Positions 24,280-33,371 of a stretch of DNA of 64,000 nt are shown here, one piece after another; position 1 is the first letter of the stretch, and each line of letters starts with the position of its first letter. Where the stretch lies: assembly GCF_029952525.1 (NCBI RefSeq), contig NZ_JASAOF010000001.1, forward strand, positions 620,001 to 684,000, given 5' to 3'. Position numbers and translations under genes: made by a program. The notes beneath the pieces were generated by a model, which saw only the letters and a program-made list of their open reading frames with translations, was not told where the DNA came from and did no database searches. Source of the stretch: Saccharopolyspora ipomoeae (GTDB taxonomy: Bacteria; Actinomycetota; Actinomycetes; Mycobacteriales; Pseudonocardiaceae).

Positions 24280-25427
24280 GGGCGGTGGCGACGGCGCTGG
24301 TCGTGGGTGCGCTGCTCACCGCCGCGCCGATCCCGGCGGTCGCCCAGCAGTGCGCGCAACCGGCGGATCACGTGGTGCCGCAGGAGGGTTGGGCGCTGGA
24401 GCGCCTCGCTCCGAGCAGCGTGTGGGAGCTGACCAGCGGTGACGCGGTGACGGTCGCGGTGATCGGCACGGGCGTCAGCGCGGCCGCTCCGGCGCTGTCC
24501 GGGGCGGTGCTGTCGGGCCAGAGCCTCAGCGGTGGCGCGGGCGACGACGACTGCGCGGGCCGGGACACGTTCATGGCCGGGGTGATCGCGGCGCGCCCGG
24601 CGGCGGGCACCGGGTTCACCGGCATCGCCCCCGGCGCCCGGATCCTGCCGATCCGGATCACCGACGATCCCGACGAGGTCGACCCGGGCAAGCTGGCCTC
24701 GGCGATCCGCTCGGCCGCCGACGGCGGCGCGGAGGTGATCGCGGTGTCGGTGGGCACGGCCTCGGCCGACGGCGGGCTGCGCGCGGCGGTGTCCTACGCG
24801 CTGAGCAAGGACGCGCTGGTCATCGCACCGTCCGATGTGGACGTCGGCGAGGACGCGGTCCCCTACCCCGCCGGGTTCCCGGAGGCGCTGCCGGTCACCG
24901 GCATCACCGACGAGGGCGACCCGATCCAGCACGCCGCCGGGCAGCCCGCGCTGGTCGCCCCGGGCAACGAGGTGGTGGGCATCGCCCCGCGCGGCAGCGG
25001 GCAGATCGTGGCCTCCGGCGGCGGCATCGGCGTCGCGTTCGTCGCGGGCACGGCCGCGCTGGTGCGCGCCTACCACCCGGACCTCTCGGCCTCCGAGGTG
25101 CGAAACCGGTTGCAGGACACCGCCGATCACCCGCCCGCCGACCTGCCCGATCCGCAGCGCGGTTACGGCGTGGTCAACCCGGCCGCCGCGGTCACCTCGG
25201 TGCTGCCCGCCGAATCGGGCGAGAAGCCGATGGCCGCCGCGGCCCCGCCCGCGCACCTGCCGCCGAAACCGGTCGTGGACCCGCTGCCGCGCCTGGTCGC
25301 GCTGCTGGTCACCGGTGGCGTCGGGCTGCTGGTGGTGCTCACCGCCCTGGGCAGGGTGCTGATCCCGCGCGCCCGCAGGCGCGGGTGGCGCTCGGCGTGG
25401 CACAACGCGTCGCGGAGCGGGGGCTAG
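24276..25427 (+). CDS. mycP: Mycosin-family (subtilisin-like) protein with all catalytic residues lost
   Basis: A 383-residue protein with an N-terminal signal peptide (MRAVATALVVGALL...), an S8 fold and a C-terminal membrane span (LVALLVTGGVGLLVVLTAL), as in MycP. The catalytic Asp site reads VAVIGTGVS instead of VIDTGV. The HGT site reads CAGRDTFMAGVIAA, and the GTSFAAP site reads GGGIGVAFVAGTAAL. Asp, His and Ser are all absent although flanking family motifs remain. The reading frame is intact and the gene is translationally coupled (ATGA) to eccC. A structural, non-proteolytic role is inferred. Mycobacterial MycP is known to stabilise the ESX complex independently of proteolysis. Confidence 0.9.
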   Translation: MRAVATALVVGALLTAAPIPAVAQQCAQPADHVVPQEGWALERLAPSSVWELTSGDAVTVAVIGTGVSAAAPALSGAVLSGQSLSGGAGDDDCAGRDTFMAGVIAARPAAGTGFTGIAPGARILPIRITDDPDEVDPGKLASAIRSAADGGAEVIAVSVGTASADGGLRAAVSYALSKDALVIAPSDVDVGEDAVPYPAGFPEALPVTGITDEGDPIQHAAGQPALVAPGNEVVGIAPRGSGQIVASGGGIGVAFVAGTAALVRAYHPDLSASEVRNRLQDTADHPPADLPDPQRGYGVVNPAAAVTSVLPAESGEKPMAAAAPPAHLPPKPVVDPLPRLVALLVTGGVGLLVVLTALGRVLIPRARRRGWRSAWHNASRSGG

Positions 25428-25488
25428 GCTTGGGCGAGCAGAACTTGATCAAGCACCGGGCTTTCCGGGCTCAGGTGGGGGCGCGCTG

Positions 25489-28314
25489 ATGGGACCGGAG
25501 CTGTTCGGGCGGGACGCCGAACTGGCGCAGCTGCGCGGACTCGCGGGCGAGGTGGCCGCCGGGCGCGGCACCGTGCTCTGGCTCGAAGGTGAGCCCGGCA
25601 TCGGCAAGACCGCGCTGCTGCGCGCCCTGCTCGCCGAAGCCTCCGAGCTCGGCTGCGCGGTGCACCACGCCACCGCCGACCAGCTGTCCCAGCGCTTCCC
25701 GCTGCGCGTCCTGCTGGACTGCCTCGCGGTGCACCCGACCTCCGGCGACCCGGAGGTCCTGGCGATCCACGAACGCCTAGGCGCCTCGGGCGACGACCCG
25801 GTGCCCGCGATCGCCGAGCAGCTCATCGCGCTCACCGAGAAGCTCTGCACCGCAGGGCCTCTCGTGCTGGCGGTCGACGACGTGCAGTGGGCCGACGAGG
25901 CGAGCCTGCTGGTGTGGCACCGGCTCAGCCGCCTGACCGAGCACCTGCCGCTGCTGCTGGTCGCGGCGGTGCGCCCGTCGGGCGGCCGCACCGAGCTCGG
26001 CGTGGTGCGCGGCGAGGACCGCGCGGCGGTCCGGATCCCGGTGAACCCGCTCGACGAACTCGCCACGGCGGGACTGGCCGCGCACCTCACGGGTGCCGCC
26101 GAGATCGGGCCGGCCCTGCGGGCGACGCTGGGCCGCGCGGCCGGGAACCCCCGCTACGTGCGGGAGATGGTGCTGGCGCTCAGCCGCGAGCAGCACCTCG
26201 ACACCGACGCCGAGCGCGCCGAGCTGACCGCCGCGTTCAGCGACGGCGCGCTGCCGCGCTCGCTGGCCGAGGCCATCGCCTCCCGCCTGGGTTTCGTCGG
26301 CAGCGACACGATCGGCCTGCTGCGGATGGCCGCCCTGCTCGGGCCGACGTTCTCGGTGACCGACCTGCGCACCGTCTCCGAGCGCCCGGTGGTGGCGCTG
26401 GTCGGCAGCGTCGAGGAGGCGCTCACGGCCGGTCTGCTGGTGGAGTCGGGATCGCGGCTGACCTTCCAGCACGGGCTGATCCGCCAGGCCCTGCACGAGA
26501 CAACGCCCACGGCGCTGCGGCTGGCGCTGCACCACCAGGCGGCCCGCGCGCTGGCCTCCTCCGGCGCACCGGTGGAGCGGGTCGGCGAGCAGCTGATGGC
26601 CTCGATCGCCGTCGACGACGCCGAGATCGACGACTGGGGACTGGACTGGCTGGTCGACAACGGCCGGATGCTGGCCCACCGCGCCCCGGAGTCCGCCGAG
26701 GGCCTGCTCGCCAACGCCCTCCCGCTGCTGTCCACCCAGGACTCCCGCCGCGATTCCCTGCGCACCGCCCGAGTGCTGGCGATGGTGCAGCTGGGACGCC
26801 CGGAGCAGGCCCGCGACCTCAGCGAGCGCGCGCTGGCCGACACCGACGACGCCGCCTGCTCCGCCGAGCTCAGCTGGTACCTGGCGTGGTCGCTGGCGGT
26901 GCTGGGGCAGGACGACCTGGCCGCCGAGGTGGTCGAGAAGGCGCTGCGGACACCGGGTTTCGACCGCCCGTGGCTGGCCCGGATGCACGCGGTGCTCGGT
27001 CAGGTGATGCTCTCGCGCGGTCACTTCGAGGCCGCCGACGCGGCCGTGGAGCGGGCGCTGGCCGAGGCCCGCCCCTCACGCGACGGTTTCGCGCTCGGCC
27101 TGGCCCTGCACGTGCGCGGTGCCGCGCTGGCGCGCCGCTGCGACCTCGCCGAGGCGGTGATCTGCTACGAGCAGGCCGGTGCCGCGCTCGGCGACGCGCC
27201 GGAGAACGCAGATCTGCGGCTCACGGTGCTGGGCAACCGGATGACGCTGCTGTTCGGGCTCGGCCAGGCCGAGGAGGCCGAGGGCGCGCTGCACGAGATG
27301 CTGGCGATGGCCGAGCGGTCGGCGACACCGGCCCGGCTGGGCGCGGTGCGCCTGTCGGCGGCCAACCACTACTACACGATCGGCCGCTGGGACGACGCGA
27401 CCGCCGAGCTGGAAGCCGCCGCCGAGCTCGCCGACCACCTGGACCCGGCGGGGCTGCGCTTGCTGCGCGGGCTCTCGGCGCTGCTGGCCGGTCACCGCGA
27501 TGACCGCGCGACGCTGCGGCGCAACCTGCGCGCCGCCGGCTGCGACGGGCAGCTGAGCACCCGCTCGTCGGCCGAGTTCCTGCTGCTGGCGGCCGCGATG
27601 CACGCCGAGTCCGACGACGACCCCGATCGCGCGGTGCGGCTGCTGTCGGAGGCGCTGACCGCGGGCACCCGGTTCGGCACCCGCTACCTGTGGCTGCCGA
27701 ACCTGGTGCGGCTGGCGGCCGACGCGGGCGAGGCCGAGATCGCCGGCCGCGCCACCGACGCCTGCGCCGAGGACGCGGCCGTGGGCGCGGTGCCCAACAT
27801 CGTGGCCGCCTCGCAGCACTGCCGCGGCCTGCTGGAGCGCGATCCGACCGCGCTGCGCGCCGCGATCGAGCTCTACAGCTCCACCAACCAGCCGCCCCGC
27901 TGCGCGCGGGCGCTGGAGGACATGGCGGTGGTGCTGGCAGAGCGCGGCGAACCCACCCCGGCGCGCGCCGCCTACGCCCGGGCGGTGCAGATCTACCAGG
28001 ACCTGGGCGCCACCTGGGACCTGCGGCGCGCGGACTCGCGGATGCGCCCGCACGGCGTGCGGCACACCCGGGGGCGGCGCCGTCGCGCCACCAACGGCTG
28101 GGAGTCGCTGACGCCGACCGAGCGGCAGATCGCGCGGCTGGTGGCCGACGGGCTGCCCAACCCCGACATCGCGGCGGCGCTGTTCTCCTCGCGCCGCACG
28201 GTCGAGGTCCACGTCTCGCACATCCTGGCCAAGCTCGGGGTGCGCTCGCGGGTGGAGATCGCGGTCGAGGCGACCCGCCACGACGGCGGCGAGGTCGACA
28301 CCAGATCGGCCTGA
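25489..28314 (+). CDS. LAL-type (large ATP-binding LuxR) transcriptional regulator
   Basis: A 941-residue regulator. The N-terminal AAA/NACHT-like ATPase has Walker A GEPGIGKTALL near residue 37 and a Walker B-like LVLAVDDVQWADE near 130. A long helical TPR-like middle follows. The C-terminal LuxR HTH spans about 875-930 (LTPTERQIARLVADG, then RRTVEVHVSHILAKLGV). LAL proteins usually activate nearby transport or secondary-metabolite genes. It starts 61 bases after the mycosin gene on the same strand, so control of the ESX locus is possible but unproven. Confidence 0.92.
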   Translation: MGPELFGRDAELAQLRGLAGEVAAGRGTVLWLEGEPGIGKTALLRALLAEASELGCAVHHATADQLSQRFPLRVLLDCLAVHPTSGDPEVLAIHERLGASGDDPVPAIAEQLIALTEKLCTAGPLVLAVDDVQWADEASLLVWHRLSRLTEHLPLLLVAAVRPSGGRTELGVVRGEDRAAVRIPVNPLDELATAGLAAHLTGAAEIGPALRATLGRAAGNPRYVREMVLALSREQHLDTDAERAELTAAFSDGALPRSLAEAIASRLGFVGSDTIGLLRMAALLGPTFSVTDLRTVSERPVVALVGSVEEALTAGLLVESGSRLTFQHGLIRQALHETTPTALRLALHHQAARALASSGAPVERVGEQLMASIAVDDAEIDDWGLDWLVDNGRMLAHRAPESAEGLLANALPLLSTQDSRRDSLRTARVLAMVQLGRPEQARDLSERALADTDDAACSAELSWYLAWSLAVLGQDDLAAEVVEKALRTPGFDRPWLARMHAVLGQVMLSRGHFEAADAAVERALAEARPSRDGFALGLALHVRGAALARRCDLAEAVICYEQAGAALGDAPENADLRLTVLGNRMTLLFGLGQAEEAEGALHEMLAMAERSATPARLGAVRLSAANHYYTIGRWDDATAELEAAAELADHLDPAGLRLLRGLSALLAGHRDDRATLRRNLRAAGCDGQLSTRSSAEFLLLAAAMHAESDDDPDRAVRLLSEALTAGTRFGTRYLWLPNLVRLAADAGEAEIAGRATDACAEDAAVGAVPNIVAASQHCRGLLERDPTALRAAIELYSSTNQPPRCARALEDMAVVLAERGEPTPARAAYARAVQIYQDLGATWDLRRADSRMRPHGVRHTRGRRRRATNGWESLTPTERQIARLVADGLPNPDIAAALFSSRRTVEVHVSHILAKLGVRSRVEIAVEATRHDGGEVDTRSA

Positions 28315-28725
28315 GCGGCACCGCGATCCACGAGGCCAGACCCGTCACTCACCGTCGCGGAACTCACCCTCCGCTCACGCAGTGAGAGCAGCCGCGCTGG
28401 CGGTGATCACGACGCTGCGGGGCCGGGCTCTGACGCCGCGTCACCAATCACAACCCCGTCATCGATCGTTCACATTACCTTTATTTTTCAGACCGACCAG
28501 TTGGTCCGGCACATGGGGACGAAACCCGAAAAATCGCCCACGTCGATGCTCATATGAGCGACCCCCAAGTGCCACGTAGAAAATCTACGTGAGCTCCCGG
28601 ATTTCCTCCGATCGAGCTAACGGGCAAGCTCATCGCTGCCATCCGGAATCCCCGTCTCCGGTCGTTTCCTCTCAGTTCTCGCGAGCGATTCACCGGCGGG
28701 GCAGACAACCGAATGAAGAAGCCAC
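28315..28725. promoter_or_regulatory. 411-base intergenic region upstream of the ECF sigma gene
   Basis: No convincing gene is present. It is locally A/T-richer than its surroundings near 28440-28540. It contains a perfect palindrome GCTCATATGAGC (28548-28559) and a hairpin with CACGTAG / CTACGTG arms around AAAAT (28573-28591). These are candidate operator or terminator sites. A sigma-factor promoter probably lies here. Confidence 0.5.
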
Positions 28726-29337
28726 ATGACGCTAGTCGGAGATCCGCGATCCGCGATCGCATTCGAACGGGCACACGCCACGACGACCACCAGAGGCGGT
28801 GAGCACGACGTTCGAAACACAGACGCGACTCTGAAGTCGCTCTACGACGACTACTACCTTCGCCTGCTGGCGTACGTGAACAAGATCCTGGCCGACCCGC
28901 ACCACGCCGAGGACGTCGTGCAGGAGACGATGCTCCGCGCCTGGCAGCACGCCGATTCGCTGACGCCGGAGCGCGGCTCGGTGTGGGGCTGGTTGACCAG
29001 GGTCGCGCACAACATCGCCATCGACCGCATCCGCGCACGTCGCGCGCGTCCCACCGAGGTCGACGAGGCCGCGGGCACCGCGTCCGGCGAGTACGACGCC
29101 GACCACGCCGACGCGGTGGTCAACCGGGTCGTGGTGGCCAAGATGGTCAGCAGGCTGACCCCCGGGCACCGCTCGGTGCTCTACGAGGTCTACTTCGCCG
29201 ACAGCACCGCGACCAAGGCCGCGAGGTCGCTGGGCATTCCGCCGGGAACGGTGAAATCCCGGCTGCACCACGCCCTGCGGAACCTCAAAACGACGATGGA
29301 CCCCCGTTCCCGCGACATCTACAACTCCCGGCGCTGA
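28726..29337 (+). CDS. ECF-type RNA polymerase sigma factor
   Basis: A 203-residue protein with sigma region 2 (LKSLYDDYYLRLLAYVNKIL, then AEDVVQETMLRAWQ) and region 4 (ATKAARSLGIPPGTVKSRLHHAL). The layout fits SigK/SigL-like ECF factors. No anti-sigma gene lies next to it, and the downstream gene is on the other strand. Region 4 is followed by a short basic tail only. The regulon cannot be read from the window. Confidence 0.92.
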   Translation: MTLVGDPRSAIAFERAHATTTTRGGEHDVRNTDATLKSLYDDYYLRLLAYVNKILADPHHAEDVVQETMLRAWQHADSLTPERGSVWGWLTRVAHNIAIDRIRARRARPTEVDEAAGTASGEYDADHADAVVNRVVVAKMVSRLTPGHRSVLYEVYFADSTATKAARSLGIPPGTVKSRLHHALRNLKTTMDPRSRDIYNSRR

Positions 29338-29681
29338 GAACGCTCCCGATAACGGCGTTTCCTCCCGCCCCGAATTGTGATGTGACACCGGACAGCAGAA
29401 TGTCCCACCCAAAATCATAAGGTTCCCTGATTCCACACCGCTGAAATCGTTTCAACCGCGTCCGCAATTCCTATGGATGAGACTCGACTCCAATCTATGT
29501 CCTTGCGCCGACGAATCACGATCCCCTGTTCGGCGCAACACGGGCGAGGCCGGGACGCAGCGGCGTGCAGCGCTCGGCAGGGGACAGTTTTTCCTCGAAT
29601 TGTCCGGACATTTCGGACATCGATCATGGGTGATTCGAGGAAGAACTGCCCCCTGCCGCGGCGGCCACCGCCGCGAGCCGC
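29338..29681. other. 344-base intergenic region containing hairpin element A
   Basis: No gene was identified. The main content is the long inverted repeat at 29577-29656, described separately. The region separates the ECF sigma gene from the convergent LysR gene, so bidirectional termination is possible. Confidence 0.6.
29577..29656. repeat. Hairpin element A: 24-bp arms around a 32-base loop
   Basis: Arms 29577-29600 and 29633-29656 pair at 22 of 24 positions. The loop (29601-29632) ends GATCATGGGTG. The element at 37426-37495 has a loop of identical length and 26 of 32 identical bases. Its stem has a different inner sequence that is nevertheless fully complementary. Both stems share a GGACAGTTTT outer part. 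Confidence 0.85.
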
Positions 29682-30614
29682 CTACCAGTCGCGCGCAGCC
29701 CGCAGCAGCCGGTCGCGGACGCGGGTGAGGTGGGGGCTCTGCGAGGTCCCGGCGCGTTCGGCGAGGAAGAGCGTGTTGATCGGCGGGTCCGGCGGGTCCA
29801 GCAGCGCGATCAGGTCTCCCGAGGCGAGGGCGTCCGCGCAGAGGTAGCGCGGGAGGACCGCGATGCCCGCACCGGCGGCGACGGCGCCGGCCTGGGCGCG
29901 CAGGTCCGGCATCACCACGGCCGCCGGGGTGTTCAGCCGCCTGCCGAAGACGTGCCGCCAGTAGCGGCGTGCGATCGGCAGGTCCTCGGCGTAGGTCAGC
30001 AGCGGCACCTCGGCGAGCGCACCCAGCTCCCCCGGTGTCAGCTCCCCGGCAGTCAGCTCACCGAGGCGCTCCGCCCACGCCGACCCGGCGACGAGCACGA
30101 ACTCCTCGTCGGCCAGCGCGGTCGCCGCGATCGTGCGCCCGCGCGGCCGGATCGCCGACACCACGAGGTCGAAACGGCCGGCCCGCAGACCTTCCAGCAG
30201 TTCGTCGGCCAGGCCGGTGGTCACCCGCAGCCGGAGCCCGTCGGCCACCAGCGGCGCGAGTTCGGGCAGCACCCGCTCGCCCAGCAGTTCCGCCGGACCG
30301 GCCAGCCGCACCGGCTCGTCTCCCTCCCGGCCGGTGCCGCGCTCGGCGACGGCGGCGAGAGCGTCGAGCGGTCCGGCGACCTCGGCGGCGAGCTCGTCGG
30401 CGACCGCCGTCGCCGCGGCCCCGCGCGGCAGCCGCTCGAAAAGCTGCCGCCCGAGGTGGTCCTCCAGCGCCCGCACCTGCCCGGTCACGGTCGGCTGCGC
30501 GAGCCCGAGAACGCGCGCGGCGGAGGTGAACGACCCCGTCCGGTGCACCGCCAGGAAGGTCCGCAGCAGCCCCAGATCGACCGGGCCGGAGCCCTCGGCC
30601 GCGCGCTCGCCCAT
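29682..30614 (-). CDS. LysR-family transcriptional regulator
   Basis: A 310-residue protein. Its N-terminal winged HTH reads DLGLLRTFLAVHRTGSFTSA, then AQPTVTGQVRALEDHLGRQLF. A periplasmic-binding-protein-like effector domain follows. It is divergent from the DJ-1/Hsp31-like gene with an interrupted palindrome between them, the standard LysR arrangement. It probably controls that gene and itself; the inducer is unknown. Confidence 0.93.
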   Translation of the reverse strand: MGERAAEGSGPVDLGLLRTFLAVHRTGSFTSAARVLGLAQPTVTGQVRALEDHLGRQLFERLPRGAAATAVADELAAEVAGPLDALAAVAERGTGREGDEPVRLAGPAELLGERVLPELAPLVADGLRLRVTTGLADELLEGLRAGRFDLVVSAIRPRGRTIAATALADEEFVLVAGSAWAERLGELTAGELTPGELGALAEVPLLTYAEDLPIARRYWRHVFGRRLNTPAAVVMPDLRAQAGAVAAGAGIAVLPRYLCADALASGDLIALLDPPDPPINTLFLAERAGTSQSPHLTRVRDRLLRAARDW

Positions 30615-30647
30615 GCCGCGATCCTATCGCCGGGCCTGCGAGCTCAG

Positions 30648-30665
30648 CCATCAGAACCCTGATGG
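30648..30665. promoter_or_regulatory. Probable LysR operator
   Basis: CCATCAG-AACC-CTGATGG is a perfect 7-bp inverted repeat in the 142-base divergent gap between the LysR and DJ-1-like genes. Nearby ATCGG-TTCG-CCGAT (30671-30684) is a second small palindrome. Confidence 0.55.
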
Positions 30666-30756
30666 CCGTCATCGGTTCGCCGATTGGCACGGCCGCCGAG
30701 ACCGCGCCTACGGTCGGAGTCGGCATCGCACATCACGAGTCTGAGAGCGACACATC

Positions 30757-31446
30757 ATGGCGAAGATCCTGTTCGTGCTCACCGGCGCGGACCACTGGAC
30801 CCTCAACGACGGCAGCAAGCACCCCACGGGCTTCTGGGCCGAGGAGTTCGTGGCGCCTTACGAGGCGTTCACCCGCGCCGGGCACGAGATCGTGGTCGCC
30901 TCCCCGGGCGCCGTGGTGCCCGTCGTCGACCAGGGCAGCCTGAGCGCCGACGCCAACGGCGGTCAGGAGGCCGCCGACCACATCGCGGCGGTGCTGGAGA
31001 AGGCCACCGAGCTGAAGAACCCGATCGACCTGGCCACCGTCGACCTCGACGCCTACGACGCGGTGTTCTACCCCGGCGGCCACGGCCCGATGGAGGACCT
31101 CGCGGTCGACGACGACTCGGCCCGCGTCCTGACCGGCGCGCTGGCCTCCGGCAAGCCGCTGGCCGTCGTCTGCCACGGCCCGGCCGCCCTGCTGGCCACC
31201 GAGAGCGGCGGCGACTCGCCGTTCCGCGGCTACGAGGTCACGGCCTTCACCAACGCCGAGGAGACCCAGGCGGGCCTGGCCGACAAGGCCCCGTGGCTGC
31301 TGCAGGACCGCCTCGAAGCCCTGGGCGTCACCTTCAACGAGGGCCCGGCCTGGGCCCCGAACGTCGTGGTCGACCGCAACCTGCACACCGGCCAGAACCC
31401 GGCCTCCTCGGCCCCGCTGGCGCACCGCTTCCTCGAATCCCTGTGA
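30757..31446 (+). CDS. DJ-1/PfpI superfamily protein (Hsp31/glyoxalase III-like)
   Basis: A 229-residue class I glutamine-amidotransferase-fold protein. The nucleophile elbow VVCHGPAALL supplies the conserved Cys. TGFWAEEF near residue 30 supplies the conserved Glu of the Hsp31/YajL group. YPGGHGPMEDL is the family oxyanion segment. Proteins of this group detoxify methylglyoxal or act as chaperones. The divergent LysR gene suggests induction by an electrophile or other signal. The gene ends just before a strong terminator. Confidence 0.9.
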   Translation: MAKILFVLTGADHWTLNDGSKHPTGFWAEEFVAPYEAFTRAGHEIVVASPGAVVPVVDQGSLSADANGGQEAADHIAAVLEKATELKNPIDLATVDLDAYDAVFYPGGHGPMEDLAVDDDSARVLTGALASGKPLAVVCHGPAALLATESGGDSPFRGYEVTAFTNAEETQAGLADKAPWLLQDRLEALGVTFNEGPAWAPNVVVDRNLHTGQNPASSAPLAHRFLESL

Positions 31447-31461
31447 CCCGCGCGTGAAAAG

Positions 31462-31503
31462 CGCTGAGGCGAGGAGGCTTCCCTCTTCCTCCTCGCCTCA
31501 GCG
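31462..31503 (+). terminator. Terminator after the DJ-1-like gene
   Basis: Perfect 16-bp stem (CGCTGAGGCGAGGAGG and its complement) with a 10-base loop, starting 15 bases after the stop codon. No long U-tract follows, as is usual in actinobacteria. Confidence 0.85.
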
Positions 31504-31769
31504 TGGTGCGAACACCGACCCCCAGGGTGACGTGGCGCGGCGCCAGCCCGTCGCCGTTCGCGGGACGCCGGCCGACTCCCGTGCGCGTGGTCCGCGCGCC
31601 GGTTCGTCCGCCGCGATGGCGACGTGACCAGGCTAGATGCGTCGATCACGAGCGTTCCAGTTCCGCTTCGCACAGTCAGGCCCGGAAACCGGGTTCGGTG
31701 TGCTGCACCAGATCGCGGCACACCCCCTACGATCGTCACCCGAAAGTGTGATGACCTGGGGGTGACGCA
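31504..31769. other. Intergenic region upstream of the PucR-like gene
   Basis: With the terminator it forms a 323-base gap. I see no gene or clear repeat in it. The promoter of the downstream regulator presumably lies here. Confidence 0.4.
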
Positions 31770-33221
31770 GTGCCCGGCGACGAGCGGGAGAGCCTGGACC
31801 GGTTGCGCGGCCTGCAACGCGACGCCGAGACCGGCGGGCCGCTGCGGCTGCTCGGCCGCATCGCCGCCGAGATCGACGGCCACGCCGCGCTGTTCGACCG
31901 CAACGGCGCACCCCTCACCCCGCACCGGGGCCTGCCCGACGCCATCACCGGCACCGTCCGGCGGGTGCGCAGCGGCGGAACCCGATCGGCCGTCGAGCAC
32001 GACGGGCAGCACCAGCTCGCCGCGTTCGCGCTGTCCACCGAACCCGACGCCCCGACGCTCGCGCTGGCCGGGCCGTCCCTGGACCGCTTCACCGCCGAGC
32101 CCGGACGCACCGACGCGCTGCGCCTGCTCGCGCTGTCCTGGCGCGCGCACCACGCCCAGGAGCGGTGGCGGCGGGCCGACGAGGCGGGTGACCAGGTCCG
32201 CGAGGCCGTGCTGCACCTGCTCATCGACGGCGGTCTGGCCACCGCGCACCGCACCGCCGGGGCGCTGGGCGAACCGCTGCCGGACCCGATGCGGGTGTGG
32301 GTGGTCGAGGTCGGCGCCCTGGAGCGCGGCGAGCGCGACGCCGTCGCCGAGGAGCTGCTGCGCATCACCGGCGACCGCGCCTGGATGATCAAGTGCCCGG
32401 TCTACAGCGGCCACCTCATCCCGGCCGTGCCCCCGATGAGCCACGAGGAGGAGCGGGCCTGCGCAGCCGAGCTGGTGGCGACCGCGACCGCGAGCACCGG
32501 CCGGATCAGCGTGGGCATCAGCAACGTCCTGCCGCTGCGCGACTACGCCGTCGCCTACCAGCAGGCCTTCCACGCGCTGGCGCACGCGCGCGGCAACGCC
32601 GAGCGCTTCGCGACCTTCGGCCGCGGCCACGACCTCGCCGCCGAGATCGCCGGTCCGGGGCAGCGCTGGGCGCGTCAGGTGCTGGCCGGGCTGGAGGAGT
32701 TCACCCCGCAGCGCCCGCAAGATCCCACCCGCGAGGAGCTGCAGGGCACGTTGACGTCCTGGCTGATGTTCCACCAGCAGGCCGCCCGGCACCTCAAGAT
32801 CCACCGCAACACGCTGCAGGCGCGGCTGCACAAGATCGGCGCGCTGCTGGACCGCGACCTGCACCGGCTGCACGACCAGGCCTGCGTGGACCTGGCGCTG
32901 CGGCTGCGCAACTCGGGCGCCCCGGAGGGTTCCGGCGCGGACGACCTCGACGCGCTGCTGCGCAGCGACGCGGTGCGCCGCTGGGCCGCGCAGCTGCTGG
33001 CACCGCTGCGCGAATCGCCGCGACTGCGCGAGACGGTGCGCGCCTGGTTGCTCGCCGACACCCACCTGACCGAGTCCGCCGAGGCGCTGGGCCTGTCGAC
33101 CACGGCGGTGCGCAAGCGGCTGGCACGCGCCGAGCAGCTGCTGGAGCGATCGCTGCTGCACTCCCCGTCGCTGAGCTACGACCTGCACTTCGCCTTCCGC
33201 GCCCTCAACCCGCTCGGTTGA
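31770..33221 (+). CDS. PucR-like helix-turn-helix regulator
   Basis: A 483-residue regulator. Its middle holds a GGDEF/CdaR-like region with GRISVGISNVLPLRDYAVAY. An HTH resembling the PucR C-terminal domain follows (HLKIHRNTLQARLHKIGALL). A second HTH ends the protein (LADTHLTESAEALGLSTTAV, then RKRLARAEQLL). Two HTH units fit the PucR/CdaR group. The start is GTG 31770. The neighbouring glycan-degradation genes are possible targets, but they carry LacI-type operators. Confidence 0.85.
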   Translation: MPGDERESLDRLRGLQRDAETGGPLRLLGRIAAEIDGHAALFDRNGAPLTPHRGLPDAITGTVRRVRSGGTRSAVEHDGQHQLAAFALSTEPDAPTLALAGPSLDRFTAEPGRTDALRLLALSWRAHHAQERWRRADEAGDQVREAVLHLLIDGGLATAHRTAGALGEPLPDPMRVWVVEVGALERGERDAVAEELLRITGDRAWMIKCPVYSGHLIPAVPPMSHEEERACAAELVATATASTGRISVGISNVLPLRDYAVAYQQAFHALAHARGNAERFATFGRGHDLAAEIAGPGQRWARQVLAGLEEFTPQRPQDPTREELQGTLTSWLMFHQQAARHLKIHRNTLQARLHKIGALLDRDLHRLHDQACVDLALRLRNSGAPEGSGADDLDALLRSDAVRRWAAQLLAPLRESPRLRETVRAWLLADTHLTESAEALGLSTTAVRKRLARAEQLLERSLLHSPSLSYDLHFAFRALNPLG

Positions 33222-33277
33222 ACCGGAAACCAACCTTGCACTTCCGATCACCCTTTCCTATGCTTCCGAACTGCCTA

Positions 33278-33291
33278 GGAAAGCGTTTACC
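33278..33291. promoter_or_regulatory. LacI-type operator upstream of the PL11 lyase gene
   Basis: GGAAAGCGTTTACC is a near-palindrome centred on CG, of the kind bound by LacI/GalR regulators. It lies 81 bases upstream of the rhamnogalacturonan lyase start. Its sequence differs from the GAGAGCGCTCTC sites at 35410 and 38755, so a different regulator may use it. Confidence 0.5.
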
Positions 33292-33371
33292 GCACTGCGT
33301 CGACGACGTGCACGACGGCTCATCCACCGGGGCGCGACGCCGCGCCCCCGAGACGATCGGCAGGGTCCTCA

